A stretch of DNA of 64,000 nucleotides, taken from Glandiceps talaboti. Lineage: Eukaryota > Hemichordata > Enteropneusta > Spengelidae. The notes under the pieces were generated by a model, which made no database searches, was not told the origin of the DNA, and was given only the letters and a program-made list of their open reading frames with translations. Shown here piece by piece: positions 1-11,879 of this stretch. The stretch lies in the NCBI RefSeq assembly GCF_964340395.1, contig NC_135557.1, positions 14,503,367 to 14,567,366 of the forward strand, written 5' to 3'. A program made the translations under genes and the position numbers. How positions within the stretch are numbered: position 1 is the first letter of the stretch; each line of letters begins with the position of its first letter.

Positions 1-470
1 CGTTTTACGTTATTTGTTAGCCAAATATTATCGCTTTTAGTTATACATGTGTAATTCATAAATTTGAAGACAAAAATTGACTGAAAAATGCTATCAGAAA
101 TAGCGAATTATTAAAAAGCTGGTATTTTTCTATTTTCACTTACTGAAAATTCCTACAGAGATTAACCTTTGACCTTTACCTATCTGGCATTTAAATAACC
201 CACAAGAAGGCGCGAGTCATGAACAGCTTCTTAATGACGCCAGCAAACAATTTACATTACACTTATATGGTAGAGGGTATTGATGTAAGCAGCAAGATGA
301 CATTTAAATCACAATTTTTTACAAGATTTGTTCTGTAATTATATGTAAATCCTGTCTAGAGCAAAATGTTAATAATAAATCGATTCTGAAATCAGTTCAG
401 GATTATCATTATCGTGACGTGAGAATTTACAACTAAATTTTTTTTTTTCATTTTTCAGCTTTTGATCACT
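1..470. other. no gene seen; unique AT-rich DNA
   Basis: Nothing recognisable; probably intron sequence of the SIK gene. Confidence 0.5.
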
Positions 471-504
471 ATTTCATGATACCGTGTTTGCAAATTATAA
501 TCTT

Positions 505-925
505 ACAACAGTTTTCATCACCACCACCATCCTCATCATCATCATCACCACCATCACAAACATCACCACCACCATCCTCATCATCATCACCATCACCCCT
601 ATCATCACCATCTTCGAATCATCATCACCACCACCATCACCTCCTCGTCCTCGCCATCGATATTGTTGTTGTCATCATCGTCATCATCATCATCCCTGTC
701 ATCATCGTCATCATCATTGTCATCATCATCATCATCATCATCACCACCATCACATCATCGTCATCATCACACCACCACCACCACCACCACCCCCCACCCA
801 CCCACCCACCACCATCACATCATCATCATCATCGTCATCATCATCATCATCACCATCACATCATCATCATCATCATCATCATCACACCACCACCACCACC
901 ACCACCACCACCACCACTACCATCA

Positions 926-963
<38 letters not shown>
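505..963. repeat. CAT/CAC compound microsatellite
   Basis: Trinucleotide CAT and CAC runs with interruptions. His/Ser/Ile-only translations from it are artefacts. Confidence 0.95.
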
Positions 964-965
<2 letters not shown>

Positions 966-1900
966 TACTGCATTTGTAATGATGATAACAATACTTAAAT
1001 TCCACAACATTTCTGACTGACAAAGCTAAACATTCAGCAACTGTACAATGTATCCTTCCAGTTCCAAAATCTCAATGAAAATATGAAGTTTGGCACAACG
1101 GCTAGACTATAGAAAAAAAGATCTCAACAGTACACCTAACATACATGTACACCTTTATTTCTACGTTACAATGATATATAGATGCTAGTTTTACATTTCA
1201 ATACTAAACTTAACCAGATCACTCAATAATTACATTAGTGCAATGATGCCATGACCAAGCTTTTAATTTTCTCTGAAAGTCTATTTAACAATACAGATCC
1301 TCTCTGAAGGAGAAGATGACACAGATGTGCTCTGTACTCCTTTTCATTATCTCTCACTTTACTTCCCAAACTTACGTTAGAAGGAAGCATACATGTTCAC
1401 ACGGCTAAATACCAGGAAATGGTTGCTAAGGTAACCAAAATATGTGGGTTTCCTAGACAGAGCATTGAACAAATTCAGTTGGTGATTTTCCTCTCTCAAG
1501 TGGTTCTGTGGATATTCCTGGACTTTACAATGTACTTAGCCTTTCGTTATTTGGCTCCCAGTAGGCTGGTACATTACTCCTGATTGGATTCATTTGAACT
1601 CCCACATACAAATTAGAAACTGTAACTATTAAACTGTTACCCACACATTATGTAAGATATCTGCCAACTTTTGCATTCTTAAACTGATGGGAAAGGATAC
1701 CTTGCGAATTCACTTTTGTTCAATATAAATTTGGATGTCAAATGAGATAAACTGCATTGGTTTTGTTCACTTTTGGCATCAGTACACAGTTGGTATTGAT
1801 CCAAACTTATGGGGAAGTGACATACAGGCCTTGCAAGGAATTTTCTGTCGACAGTTTCTATTGTTACTATACATGTAGTTGTCTATGTACATGTATCTAT
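964..1900. other. no gene seen
   Basis: AT-rich unique DNA with stops in all frames and no repeat family recognised. Confidence 0.5.
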
Positions 1901-1901
1901 A

Positions 1902-2336
1902 TAGTCTAGTTCCTGACAGGGACCGTGTTAAGTACAGTACTACAATGTACTGTACTTCATCACTATTCCAGTCTAGTCAAGGTCCTGATGATCGCACAGA
2001 TTTCTGTGCTCCCTCCTACAGCATTCATATAAACATGATTACCTGTATGCTGTTGCGTCCCCACGTGATTTAGTTTAAATGGACTGGCGGTGGAGCCCTG
2101 GTTGGACATTGAACATTGTCAAAACAGCTGTATCAAATGAATATTAATGAGCAGTGATGACAGCCCGTTGATAAATTTGTATTACTGACATACATGTACA
2201 CCGTTCGCGCTTCACTCACCATGGGGTTGAACCATAATTAACGCCTTTTGTCGGTTTTTGACTAGACTGGGATAGTGATGAAGTACATTGTAGTACAAAA
2301 ACGTACATAATATGGTCCCTGTCAGGAACTAGACTA
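1902..2336. mobile_element. MITE family M1, copy 1 (full, diverged)
   Basis: The termini are a perfect 23-bp inverted repeat beginning TAGTCTAGTTCCTGACAG. An imperfect match continues inward for about 80 bp, including CAGTCTAGTCAAGG. A TA at each end would suit a TA target duplication. The interior (TTCTGTGCTCCCTCC, CAAAACAGCTGTATCAAATG) is shared with copies at 5.4 and 44 kb. No transposase is present. Confidence 0.75.
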
Positions 2337-2869
2337 CTATGCATAACATTAGAAGTATTGCCCCATGCGTTTAACAAAGTTCGCTATCAAGACCTGTACA
2401 TCACTTCCACCTACACGTAAGTTTTGATCGATGCCAGCTCTGTACTGAAAAAAAGTGAATGAAACCACCCAATGCATTTTATCTTGTTTAGCATCTAAGA
2501 TCTTATTACGCATAGTATATTCACAAGATATGCTTTCCCTTTTATTTCAATGAAATTATCACAGCATGCCAACAGAGAAACAGTACAGCGTAACATAGCA
2601 GCCTGCAGCTGTACAAAAAACACAAGACATGGCATTATCTTTATTGTGTTAATCCAATTCTAAGCTACAATGTATTGTTATACTGTATAACTGAAGCCCC
2701 CAAGTACGATTTACATTTAGCATTATGTGTGCAGCTAAATGTATCACAAATATACTTGGGAGCTGCATGTACACATAGATGTATGTGGTGAACTTTTATG
2801 GACACATTTTTTTGTACTCTAAAACATAATCTATCATATTATCCTCCATGAGAGCCTGAAATGTAGTAA
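2337..2869. other. no gene seen
   Basis: Unique AT-rich DNA; a loose inverted pair CAAGTACGATTTACATTTAG / TATACTTGGGAGC around 2700-2765 is the only structure. Confidence 0.4.
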
Positions 2870-3270
2870 TGAATGGTACATGTAGCAACGATGTAGACAT
2901 ACAATGTAGCCTAATATGTAGCAATAACATACAATGTAGCAATAAGTATTCGAGCAATTTACCTACTTAGTCCAAATGTAATGATAACATACAATGTAGC
3001 AACAAATATTAGTGACAATTTAGCTACAGCCTCACACATACAATGTAGCAATATACATTAGCAATGACCTGCTACAATGTATTTAAATCTAGCAAATCAT
3101 AACATATATGTAGCACTAGCCTGAATTGAAACAATAACACAAAGTAATGTACTAATAACTAGTTGCAACAATGTAGCTATGGCTAAAATGTAACAATTAT
3201 AAAGTAGCAATTTAACTATAGCCAGTTGCAACAATGTGTCCATGGCCTAAAATGTAGCAATAATTAAGTA
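2870..3270. repeat. degenerate CAATGTAGCAA repeats
   Basis: ACATACAATGTAGCAATAA and close variants recur irregularly, about every 25-70 bp. Confidence 0.6.
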
Positions 3271-3294
3271 ACAATAACTAGTGGCAACCACAAA

Positions 3295-3515
3295 ACAATT
3301 CTTTGGTACCCGACATAGAATATTACTGTCTAGGCACGTCATGAAAATAATGAACATTCGAAACTTGGTCGACAATGCAACTTCCTCCTCATACACTTCA
3401 CATGCATTACTATGGGCACATGTAAGAATAAGTCGACCTTCTTGTTCTATTTTGACCCTCTGGCATGACGTGAAAAGCTACTGCAGGTACCGAGAATTGC
3501 CTAAAGCTTACATTT
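3295..3515 (-). repeat. dispersed repeat family M9, copy 1
   Basis: On the minus strand it reads CGGTACCTGCAGTAGC, then AGAGGGTCAAAATAGAACAA, GACTTATTCTTACATG, ATGACGTGCCTAGACAG and GTCGGGTACC. It is uninterrupted, unlike the 19.3 kb copy. Confidence 0.6.
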
Positions 3516-3811
3516 GTAGTATATTATAATGCAAGCATTTGCAAAAAATTATAAATGTACATAAGGTAAATAATTTAATAAGGCAACCATAAATTCTGCA
3601 AATATTAATGTTTATTATAAATCAAAGCAACATTACAATTACAATTTTAGGTGAAATTATTTTTCATAATTGGAAATTCCATGATGATCTATTTAAAGGG
3701 ACGTACATGTAGCCGTAAATAATGGAAATTTGTCCCTGTTTTTCCAGGTTTATACAAATCAACCAAGGATCATCCTATTACCTAAAGTACATCATATTTA
3801 CATGTAGTAAT

Positions 3812-4110
3812 TTTGTCAACTCAATGCACCATGGGGGGGGGGGGGGGGGGGGGGGGCTAACAGGGAGGGGAGAGGGGTTCTAAAGTACATGTAATGATGT
3901 ATGTAGTATGCATATCATTATATGCATATTAGTCCTCTTGTCTACTCAATGCACTGGGGGGGGGGGCTAAAAAGGAGGGGGAGGGGTTCTAAAGTACATG
4001 ACTGTGTAGTTTGCATATTATCATATGCATGTTCGTGCTCTTGTCTAGTAAATGCGCCATGGGGAGGGCCTATCAAGGGGGAAAGGATTCTAAAGTGCAT
4101 GTACAGTCCA
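3812..4110. repeat. three ~115-bp tandem units with poly-G tracts
   Basis: Each unit has CTCAATGCACCATGG-like sequence, a G-run (23, 11, then 4), GGGGTTCTAAAGTACATG and ATATGCAT. The G-run shortens from left to right. Confidence 0.8.
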
Positions 4111-4199
4111 CCTGTCCATGTGAGGGGGTGTTCAGATGTTTTAGTTTGTGATAAAACTCAATTTGCACAATCTAATTACCATGTATTTGTAACTTTATT

Positions 4200-4370
4200 C
4201 AATTCTTGGTACTTACAATCAGCATTTTACAGCATGCTAGAGGGTCAAAATAGAACAAGAAGGTTGACTTATTCTCAGTACCTGTAATAGTAAAACATGT
4301 GTACATGTAGTGTGTGGAATGCAAGTCGTGGTGTTCAAGAAATTCTAAGTTCATTACTTTTACAAAGGTG
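4200..4370 (+). repeat. dispersed repeat family M9, copy 2
   Basis: CTTGGTACTTACAATCAGC, AGAGGGTCAAAATAGAACAA and GGTTGACTTATTCTCAGTAC match family M9. It ends near GTTCATTACTTTTAC, so the right third is missing. Confidence 0.55.
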
Positions 4371-5386
4371 ATAAAATTCTGGTTCAAATACAGAGAATTA
4401 ATTTTCTTTTCTCTGTATAAAATTAAATTCAAGATGTACATTTATTTACGTTGACATTCTTCTCATAATTCATGTTTGTTAAAGTACACACTTTTTTCTC
4501 GGTTTGTAGATTTTTAAATTTGAAATCTGTGTTCCCAAGACAAAATATTACACATGCAATTACGTTAGCTCCCTAACAAAATTATGAATGGAAAAAGTGT
4601 GTGTATTATGCCATATTAATATAATATGGTTATATGGGTTCTATAAAAGCAACAAAAAATAAATTAATTGAGCTGAAAAAAACCCAATTATTTCTGATAT
4701 TCAAGGCAAAATTACGGTCACTAAAAAAAATTACTTGAAACGCATTTCATCAAACATACAATGAGCAAAAACAACAAATTGTTTCTGATGTTCAGAGCGA
4801 TATTACAATCACACAAAAAAACACCCTGATTTAATATTTGTACTTGGAGAAAGCTATTATGTTTAACTTTGGCAGACAAGGTGAGAAGTCCCTGGATGTG
4901 GTAATATAAAAACACACAGAACCTTCATCTTACAAAGTCTATATGCTACCATTAAGATCAATGGATGCCATTGACGTAAGTATCCTTAGCAACAGAGGCA
5001 GGTCATTACAAAGGTGAAAGGTCATGGGGACTTCCTAAGAACTTACACATAGGCATGCTAATGAGGTGATAACAGCTGCAATGTTGAGATGGTTCACGTT
5101 TGGTTATATTATTTCCAATAATCACTTCTCGTTTTTTGGGTTTTTTTTGTAAATTCTGACAAATCAGAGACATATATGAATGAGAATGTCATTAATATTT
5201 CATTAAACCAATACAGTAATTATTTGTGTAAAAATTATAGAGAGGCCTCAATTTCAAAATTGATTTCTTCCTAGCAATGATACCGTAGTACATAGAGATG
5301 TATACAGGAATCTGTTGTTGGGTTTTACATGGGTACTGTTTTAGGTTCATTGGTTGTCCATAATATAATACAATGTTGTGCTCTAC
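4371..5386. other. no gene seen
   Basis: AT-rich with poly-A/T runs; AATTATTTCTGATATTC-type words recur loosely at 4685-4800. No coding signature. Confidence 0.5.
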
Positions 5387-5756
5387 TAGTCTAGTTTCAT
5401 GACGGACAGTATACACACTTTTACCGTCTAGTCAAGGTCCCCAACAATTGCACATAATTCTGTGCTCCCTCCCACAGGGTTCATATAAACATGATGACAT
5501 CATCGCGTCCCCATGTGATCTTAGTTTAAACAGACTGGAGGAGGAGTTGGACATTTGCATATCATTATTACGACAGTACGTGTTAAATTCCGTGGTCAAA
5601 ACATGGTCAAAACAGCTGTATCAAATGTATTAATGAGCGATGACGACAGCCTGTCAATTTGTGACTACTGACATGCGCCATTTGTTCTTCGCTCATCATG
5701 ACGTTCAAACACACTTGACACCTTTCGTTGGGACCTTGACTAGACGGTAAAAGTGT
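5387..5756. mobile_element. MITE family M1, copy 2 (right end truncated)
   Basis: It starts TAGTCTAGTTTCATGACGG and carries ACCGTCTAGTCAAGGTCCCC and the shared interior. At the right, GGGACCTTGACTAGACGG is present but the outer terminal repeat is missing after 5756. Confidence 0.75.
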
Positions 5757-5908
5757 TCATTCTACATGTAAATGTATGTCATAACAATGTGCGTTTACAT
5801 CACAACGGGTGTCTACGTTATTGGTTCTGCTGTGTTTGAAATATGAGTCAAAACGTTCAAAATTGCCATTACTTTCCCATAATTGTTTTTTTAAATTACA
5901 GGTGATGG

Positions 5909-6070
5909 TATAATTATGATATTCCTCTATATTTTTCTTCATTCAGCCACAAAATACTCATGACCTAAGGGTTGTCACTACTCGTCTAGCAACTCATAGT
6001 GACAAGGGCCCCTTAGGTCACTCATATTTTCCTTGGCTGAATGAAAAAAAATATTGGGGAATAATATCTC
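5909..6070. mobile_element. foldback element family M3, copy 1
   Basis: The arms ATTCAGCCACAAAATACTCA with TGACCTAAGGG pair with CCCCTTAGGTCACTCATATT and TTCCTTGGCTGAAT. About 65-bp arms surround a short centre, CACTACTCGTCTAGCAACTC. Confidence 0.7.
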
Positions 6071-6624
6071 AAATTATACTAGAATAGCTTAATCGATAAA
6101 TATTTTCAATTTACTCGAAAGCTTATAAAATTCAGCTTATTCCACTAGAACTCTTTGTATGAAGAAAATTTTTTTATTTTCATTTTTTTTATAACGTCTG
6201 CCAGTTTTTGTCCATTGTATGTTTAATACAAGATTTTCTTCTTTATTTTTTATCTCTGCAGTGATTTGGATCCTTTGAAGTCAAATTTCCACTGGTATTA
6301 GCTGAGATTTGATATCCATCATCCATTTACAGATCTGTTATCATACTATTTACCCACTGGTATCCATGGCAACACCTCATTCATGTACTTTTACAAGTCA
6401 TCCATCTTATGACTGTACACAACTGTCAACTTACTAAGTGTCAACATTTCATTCATACATGTTATGATATGTGTCTGTCAATTGCTTTCTATAATTCTAT
6501 ATAATTCATAATATATGCTTTGATCACACACACATACATACACACAGTGATACAGTGACACACACACATGTATATGTATATGTATACAACGTGTATTCTC
6601 AGCCTAGACACAGTAAAAAAAATT
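6071..6624. other. no gene seen
   Basis: AT-rich unique DNA with CA-rich stretches at 6525-6566 leading into the TACA array. Confidence 0.5.
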
Positions 6625-6655
6625 GATACACATACATACATACATACATATAGTA

Positions 6656-6686
<31 letters not shown>

Positions 6687-6688
6687 CA

Positions 6689-6722
<34 letters not shown>

Positions 6723-6881
6723 CATACATATATACATACATACATACATACATACATACATGTACATACATACATACATGTACATACATGTACATACATA
6801 CATACATACATACATACATACATACATACATACATACATACATACATACATACATACATACAAACATACACACACATACAT

Positions 6882-6914
<33 letters not shown>

Positions 6915-7110
6915 TACATACATACATACATACATACATACATACATACATACATACATGTACATACAGACATACAGACATACATACATACATACATACA
7001 TACATACATACATACATACATACATACATACATACATACATACATACATACATACATACATACATACATACATACATACATACATACAAACATACAGACA
7101 TACATACATA
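6625..7110. repeat. (TACA)n microsatellite
   Basis: About 480 bp of TACA with CACA, TATA and CAGA interruptions. Long Tyr/Ile/His and Cys/Met/Tyr/Val frames on both strands are artefacts. Confidence 0.95.
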
Positions 7111-7781
7111 CAGACAGACATATCGGTACATACATATACATAAACAAACACACATTAACTACGGTATACACCGCCATTAAATCCAGGCATCAAACATATA
7201 AACATATATATATGTACTCTAGAAAGGACAGGAAAACATTCCTTGAGTAGTTTTCCTGGAATCCGATACCTGGATGCCGGAATGCTAGGATTAGTTTGTC
7301 TGGCTGGTGATAAAATCCAGTGTGTACTAAGCTGACACCCTGACCTTTGTGAATGGCCACAAGGAGTTAATAAGACGTACTAAGCTAATGTGATAGGATG
7401 GGGAATTTGCAGTTAGTTTCTACAGCTTGCCTCCTTAAAACCATTGTAAGCCTCTTTTAGTGCAATTTATGACTTGAGGGCAGCTTAAACAAGTCATCTA
7501 GTATCTACATATTAGTTATTACGGAGATCAAAGTAAATGTATTACATATATGTGTACACACATATACATACATTAACTCTACTGTGTTATTTTAGTAGGG
7601 GTACATACAATGTATAATCACACAGTTTAAATTTCTGAACTCATATAAACTAAATTTCACATGTTTAATTTACTAATGATATAATCTGACTATAAATATA
7701 ATAAAGAAATTCATATTAATTTAAGGAGATATTATATATACATCAAATCTGCATTATCAATTTTCAGGTATTTATTTCTTT
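7111..7781. other. no gene seen
   Basis: Unique DNA; a short inverted pair GGAAAACATTCCTTGAG / AGTTTTCC near 7230. Confidence 0.4.
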
Positions 7782-7998
7782 GTGTATTTATTTTATTTAT
7801 TTATTTATTTATTTATTCATTTATTCATTTATTATTTATTTATTTATTCATGTATTTATTTATTTATTCATTTATTTATCTATTCATTTATTATTTATCT
7901 ATTTAGTCATTTATTTATTTATTCATTCATTCATTCATTCATTCATTCATTCATTCATTCATTCATTCATTCATTTATTTATTTATTTATTTATTTAT
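7782..7998. repeat. (TTTA)n / (TTCA)n microsatellite
   Basis: TTTA repeats with a central run of about twelve ATTC repeats at 7920-7972. Confidence 0.95.
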
Positions 7999-8914
7999 AT
8001 CAAGAAGTAACAATGTAACTCCTTGGTTAAATTCTGTAGTGAAAAGAACTTAATTCTGCATATTTCATTTTATCTATAAAATAATAAATAATTTAATTCA
8101 TATTCACTCAAGAAGAAATAATATATATACTATACTGCACTCTAAACATCACTGAATACACACGTTTGTAAATATATCAAAGTGGCCAGCTGTACAGATA
8201 ATATGGTACAATTAATCCAGTGACATACATTTTGGGTTCACACCTAAAAATCACCAACTCAGATTAATCACGATTTCAACCTCTTAGGAGTGAGATCAAT
8301 AGTTCAATATAGGATAAAAAAATAAATTCTTATACTTAAGCCTCAGACCCACCCCTTCCCCCCTCCCCCTCCCACGCCCCTCTAACTAACTAAATTATTT
8401 ATTTATTTATTTACAAAGCAATGAAGTGTACACCATATTCTCCATGTCAAAATTCATATCCATCTATAACACTGCACAATTTCATATTTATTTAAAATTT
8501 ATCAAACTTCGCATATTTAATTTATATATCTATGAAATTACAATGAAATGTACACCAGATTACACAAAATAATCAAATTTCCTACAACGTATGTCTTAAT
8601 TTACATTCATCTCTAGAGTAATGAAATTAACTCCAAACTTTAACATTTAATCTAACATTTTTGATGAAATGATCTAATTCTACATATTACTTTTAATTCG
8701 TCCCCAGAAAAAGAGAAACGTATACCAAGTGTTGCACGTTTGATTTCGATAGATTTATGAGGCACGGCAATGTGTACCAGACCATGTACATTCAGTGATT
8801 TCACCTTAATATAAACAAATGTATGTTATCATAGTTTATGTAAATATTATATTGAAGCCGAAAAACTGAGCAATAGTTTAGCTGTAGTATCATCATGTAC
8901 AAGATTCATACTAC

Positions 8915-8915
<1 letters not shown>
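7999..8915. other. no gene seen
   Basis: AT-rich. Weakly periodic AATTCATAT...ATGAAAT...GTACACCA words every ~90-110 bp (8030-8660) suggest a very old tandem array. Confidence 0.4.
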
Positions 8916-8952
<37 letters not shown>

Positions 8953-9216
8953 CTTTATTTATACTGGATAGTTCTTTAAGCATTTAAACACTTGTCTCCC
9001 AAGAAGTCCAGTGAGGACCATCCCTCATGGGTTCCGTGTTAATGCAGGAGGAAACCGGAGTACCCGGGGAAAACCTGCGTTGTTCGGTAGAGTCAAACTG
9101 AACGACACTCTTCTTACTTACGGCGTGGTAAATTTAATCAAACCCTGAATGGGGTTCGAACCCCGACCGCAGTGGTAAGAGCCAAGTGGTTTAACCACTT
9201 GGCCACCGACAACCCT
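8916..9216 (-). mobile_element. tRNA-derived SINE, family A copy 1
   Basis: On the minus strand the head (from 9216) holds a box A, TGGCCAAGTGG, and a perfect box B, GGTTCGAACCC, as in a tRNA-like Pol III promoter. The body contains TTTCCCCGGGTACTCCGG followed by TTTCCTCC, a central block I recall as widely conserved in animal SINEs. It ends with an (AAT)n tail at 8916-8952. A second copy is at 55.2 kb. Confidence 0.7.
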
Positions 9217-9240
9217 AATACATAGTATTTGGTTCTAAAA

Positions 9241-9648
9241 TGGCCATATGGATGAGGATTGGGTAAATATTTTAGATTTTTAGTTTATAAAACAATTTTA
9301 TCATGGCTTCCTACTTGAAAAATCAATACGAAACAACATATGTCAAGTCCTTGTTTGTAACTCAATAAATGAGTAAAAATTTTGTCATTGTACATTGTAC
9401 AATAACAAACTTTTTACACATTGTTTAGCTTCTATGCAAAGTATAAATGTAATAAACATGTAAAAAGTTTGTTATTGTACGTACAATGACAACATTTTTA
9501 CACATTTTTTAAAATAGTTTTTTGTAATTACAAACACAGACTTGGTCAATGTTGTTTCACATTGATTTTCCAGTAGAAAGCTATGATAAAATTGTTTTAT
9601 AAATTACAAAATCCAAAATAAATACTCGATCCTCATCCATATGGCCAC
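9241..9648. mobile_element. foldback element family M2, copy 1
   Basis: This is a near-complete palindrome. Left TGGCCATATGGATGAGGAT and right ATCCTCATCCATATGGCCA are exact complements, and the arms extend about 180 bp, including TTTTATCATGGCTTCCTAC against its complement. No open frame. It lies beside SINE A copy 1. Confidence 0.8.
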
Positions 9649-9654
9649 TTTGAG

Positions 9655-9945
9655 ATATACATGACTTGTTTGTGAACACCTGGTTTGAGATGAATTACAA
9701 TATACTATATGTGAACACCTGGTTTTTGAGATAAATTACAATATACTATATATGTGAGCACCTTGGTTTTGAGATAAATTACTATATACTATATGTGAAC
9801 ACCATGGGTTTTGAGATAAATTACAATATATGTGAACACCTGGGTTTTGAGATGAATTACAATATACTGTATATGAACACCTGGGTTTTGAGATGAATTA
9901 CAATATACTATATGTGAACACCTGGGTTTTGAGATGAATTACAAC
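9655..9945. repeat. ~43-bp tandem repeat, about 7 units
   Basis: Units read TATGTGAACACCTGGGTTTT followed by GAGATAAATTACAATATACT, with small length changes. It directly abuts the right end of foldback M2 copy 1. Confidence 0.85.
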
Positions 9946-10446
9946 ATGCATCTTACTTTGTGTATGTCAGCACAGTTTCTGCCTGTCATTTCTTCAAGAC
10001 AAGAAAAACAACTAGCAGTGCCTGTGTTGATTCTATTTTATTATGAACTAAAAAATCCTTAATTTTGATGCATGCCAAATTTGAACTCTTACCCCCTCAC
10101 CTCTCCCCCACCCCTCAACAAAGGAATCCCCTTTGTTGTTTGAGTTTTTAAATGACACGGCCCCATACTGCATGAGGTAGAATACACAAGATGTGAGTTG
10201 GTACATTGGTTTACGAGATATCATCCTGTAAACCAAGATATTGTAAATACTTAACATGGTTTAATGTGTGGTTGCCACTACAGGAAAACATGTGAGAGAT
10301 GCCACCCTGTGGTGAGTATGATTACATCAGCTTATATCAACATGTTGCAACAATCACTTTAATTTGTGTTTATCTTATCTATTTGGTTTACCGACACCTT
10401 GATTTCCATAGTAGTAATACTGTACATTAATGTATAGCGTATTACA
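9946..10446. other. no gene seen
   Basis: Unique DNA between two tandem arrays; no coding or element signature. Confidence 0.5.
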
Positions 10447-11192
10447 CTACAGGCCATACTGTGAGTGTACTGCAAGTGTGTACTGTACTGTGTACTGTGT
10501 GTTCTGTACTGTTTGTGTACTGTGACAGTGTGTGTACTTTACTGTATGTACTGTACTGTGTACTATTGTAGTGTGTGTACTGTATTATGTGTGTACTGTA
10601 CTGTGAGTGTACTGCAAGTGTGTACTGTACTGTATACTGTGTGTACTGTACTGCTTGTGTACTGTGACAGTGTGTGTACTTTACTGTATGTACTGTACTG
10701 TGTACTATAGTATACATGTAGTGTGTGTACTGTATTATGTGTGTACTGTACTGTGTGTGTACTGTGTACTGTACATGTACAGTGTGTACTATGTATACCG
10801 TACTGTGCACTGTGTGTACTGTACTGTGCACTGTATTATGTGTGTACTGTACTGTGTGTGTAGTGTGTACTGTGTATACCGTACTGTGCACTGTGTACTG
10901 TACTGTATGTACTGTACTCTGTTTTTACTGTCTGTACTGTGTACGGTACAGTGTGTACTGTGTATACCGTACTGTGCACTGTGTGTACTGTACTGTGCAC
11001 TGTATTATGTGTGTACTGTACTGTGTGTGTACTGTGTACTGTGTATACCGTACTGTGCTCTGTGTACTGTACTGTGTGTACTGTACTCTGTTTTTACTGT
11101 CTGTACTGTGTACGGTACAGTGTGTACTGTGTATACCGTACTGTGCACTGTGTGTGCTGTACTCTGTTTGTACCGTACTGTGATTTCATTTT
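10447..11192. repeat. TGTACTG-based minisatellite with higher-order repeats
   Basis: Degenerate TGTACTG/TGTGTACTG units build larger blocks. The block from GAGTGTACTGCAAGTGTG recurs at about 10457 and 10608. The block from GTACTCTGTTTTTACTGTCT recurs at about 10914 and 11084 (period near 170). Confidence 0.9.
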
Positions 11193-11879
11193 AGCTCTGA
11201 ACTTATTGCACCTCACGTCATGTCAGTAATTTTCCGACCAAAATAAATCAGCTTTTTAAATTGAATTGGAATTCCTTCCACTAACTACAACTCATTGACC
11301 TCAACCTCTGACCTTTAACCCTCATAAATTTAGTCACACCATCATTGGACAGAATGACTATGGTGAACCATCGTAGCCTATTGTTGTGAAGTGAATTGTT
11401 ATCAATATATATATATCATTACAATATAATCATTTATATTATTCCATACACTATACTCGATTTACTTCGACTATCAAGTACAAATGTGACAACAATGGCG
11501 ATTGTTAGTCTGACAACAATGGCTATTGTCACGTCTTACAAGACATCTTTTATTGCAATTATCAGTTACTGTAGGGTGTAGCCATCTTACAAGACACAGA
11601 CACATTATTCCACAATATTTTTCGATGTTGAGTCAAGTAAAATACGAGTGACCTACATGTAAGCGTTCTTATCACAATGTGAATCACAGACATCATATAA
11701 CAAACACCTTATAAGTTATAGTATGTGTATCTTCTGACTGATAAATAAATATACTAGGAATACTATAATTTTGCTTATACCATGCATGAGCCAAGTTAAA
11801 ACAAAAAATATGGAATATATACTCTGGTCGTTCTACGTCACGACAATGTGCGTCTATGTCACGACAATGCATGTCTACG
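11193..11879. other. no gene seen
   Basis: AT-rich; contains isolated CTTACAAGACA words (11540, 11588) related to the 51-bp minisatellite to its right. Confidence 0.5.

Noticed and set aside
6489-7180. Long Cys/Val/Tyr/Met and Thr/Tyr/Ile/His open frames on both strands
   Set aside because: Pure translation of the (TACA)n repeat. A tetranucleotide repeat free of stops opens all frames. The same holds at 52.3-53.1, 56.1 and 59.4 kb.
10442-11229. Open frames up to 195 codons rich in Cys, Val, Tyr, Leu
   Set aside because: Products of the TGTACTG minisatellite; compositionally absurd as proteins and present on both strands.
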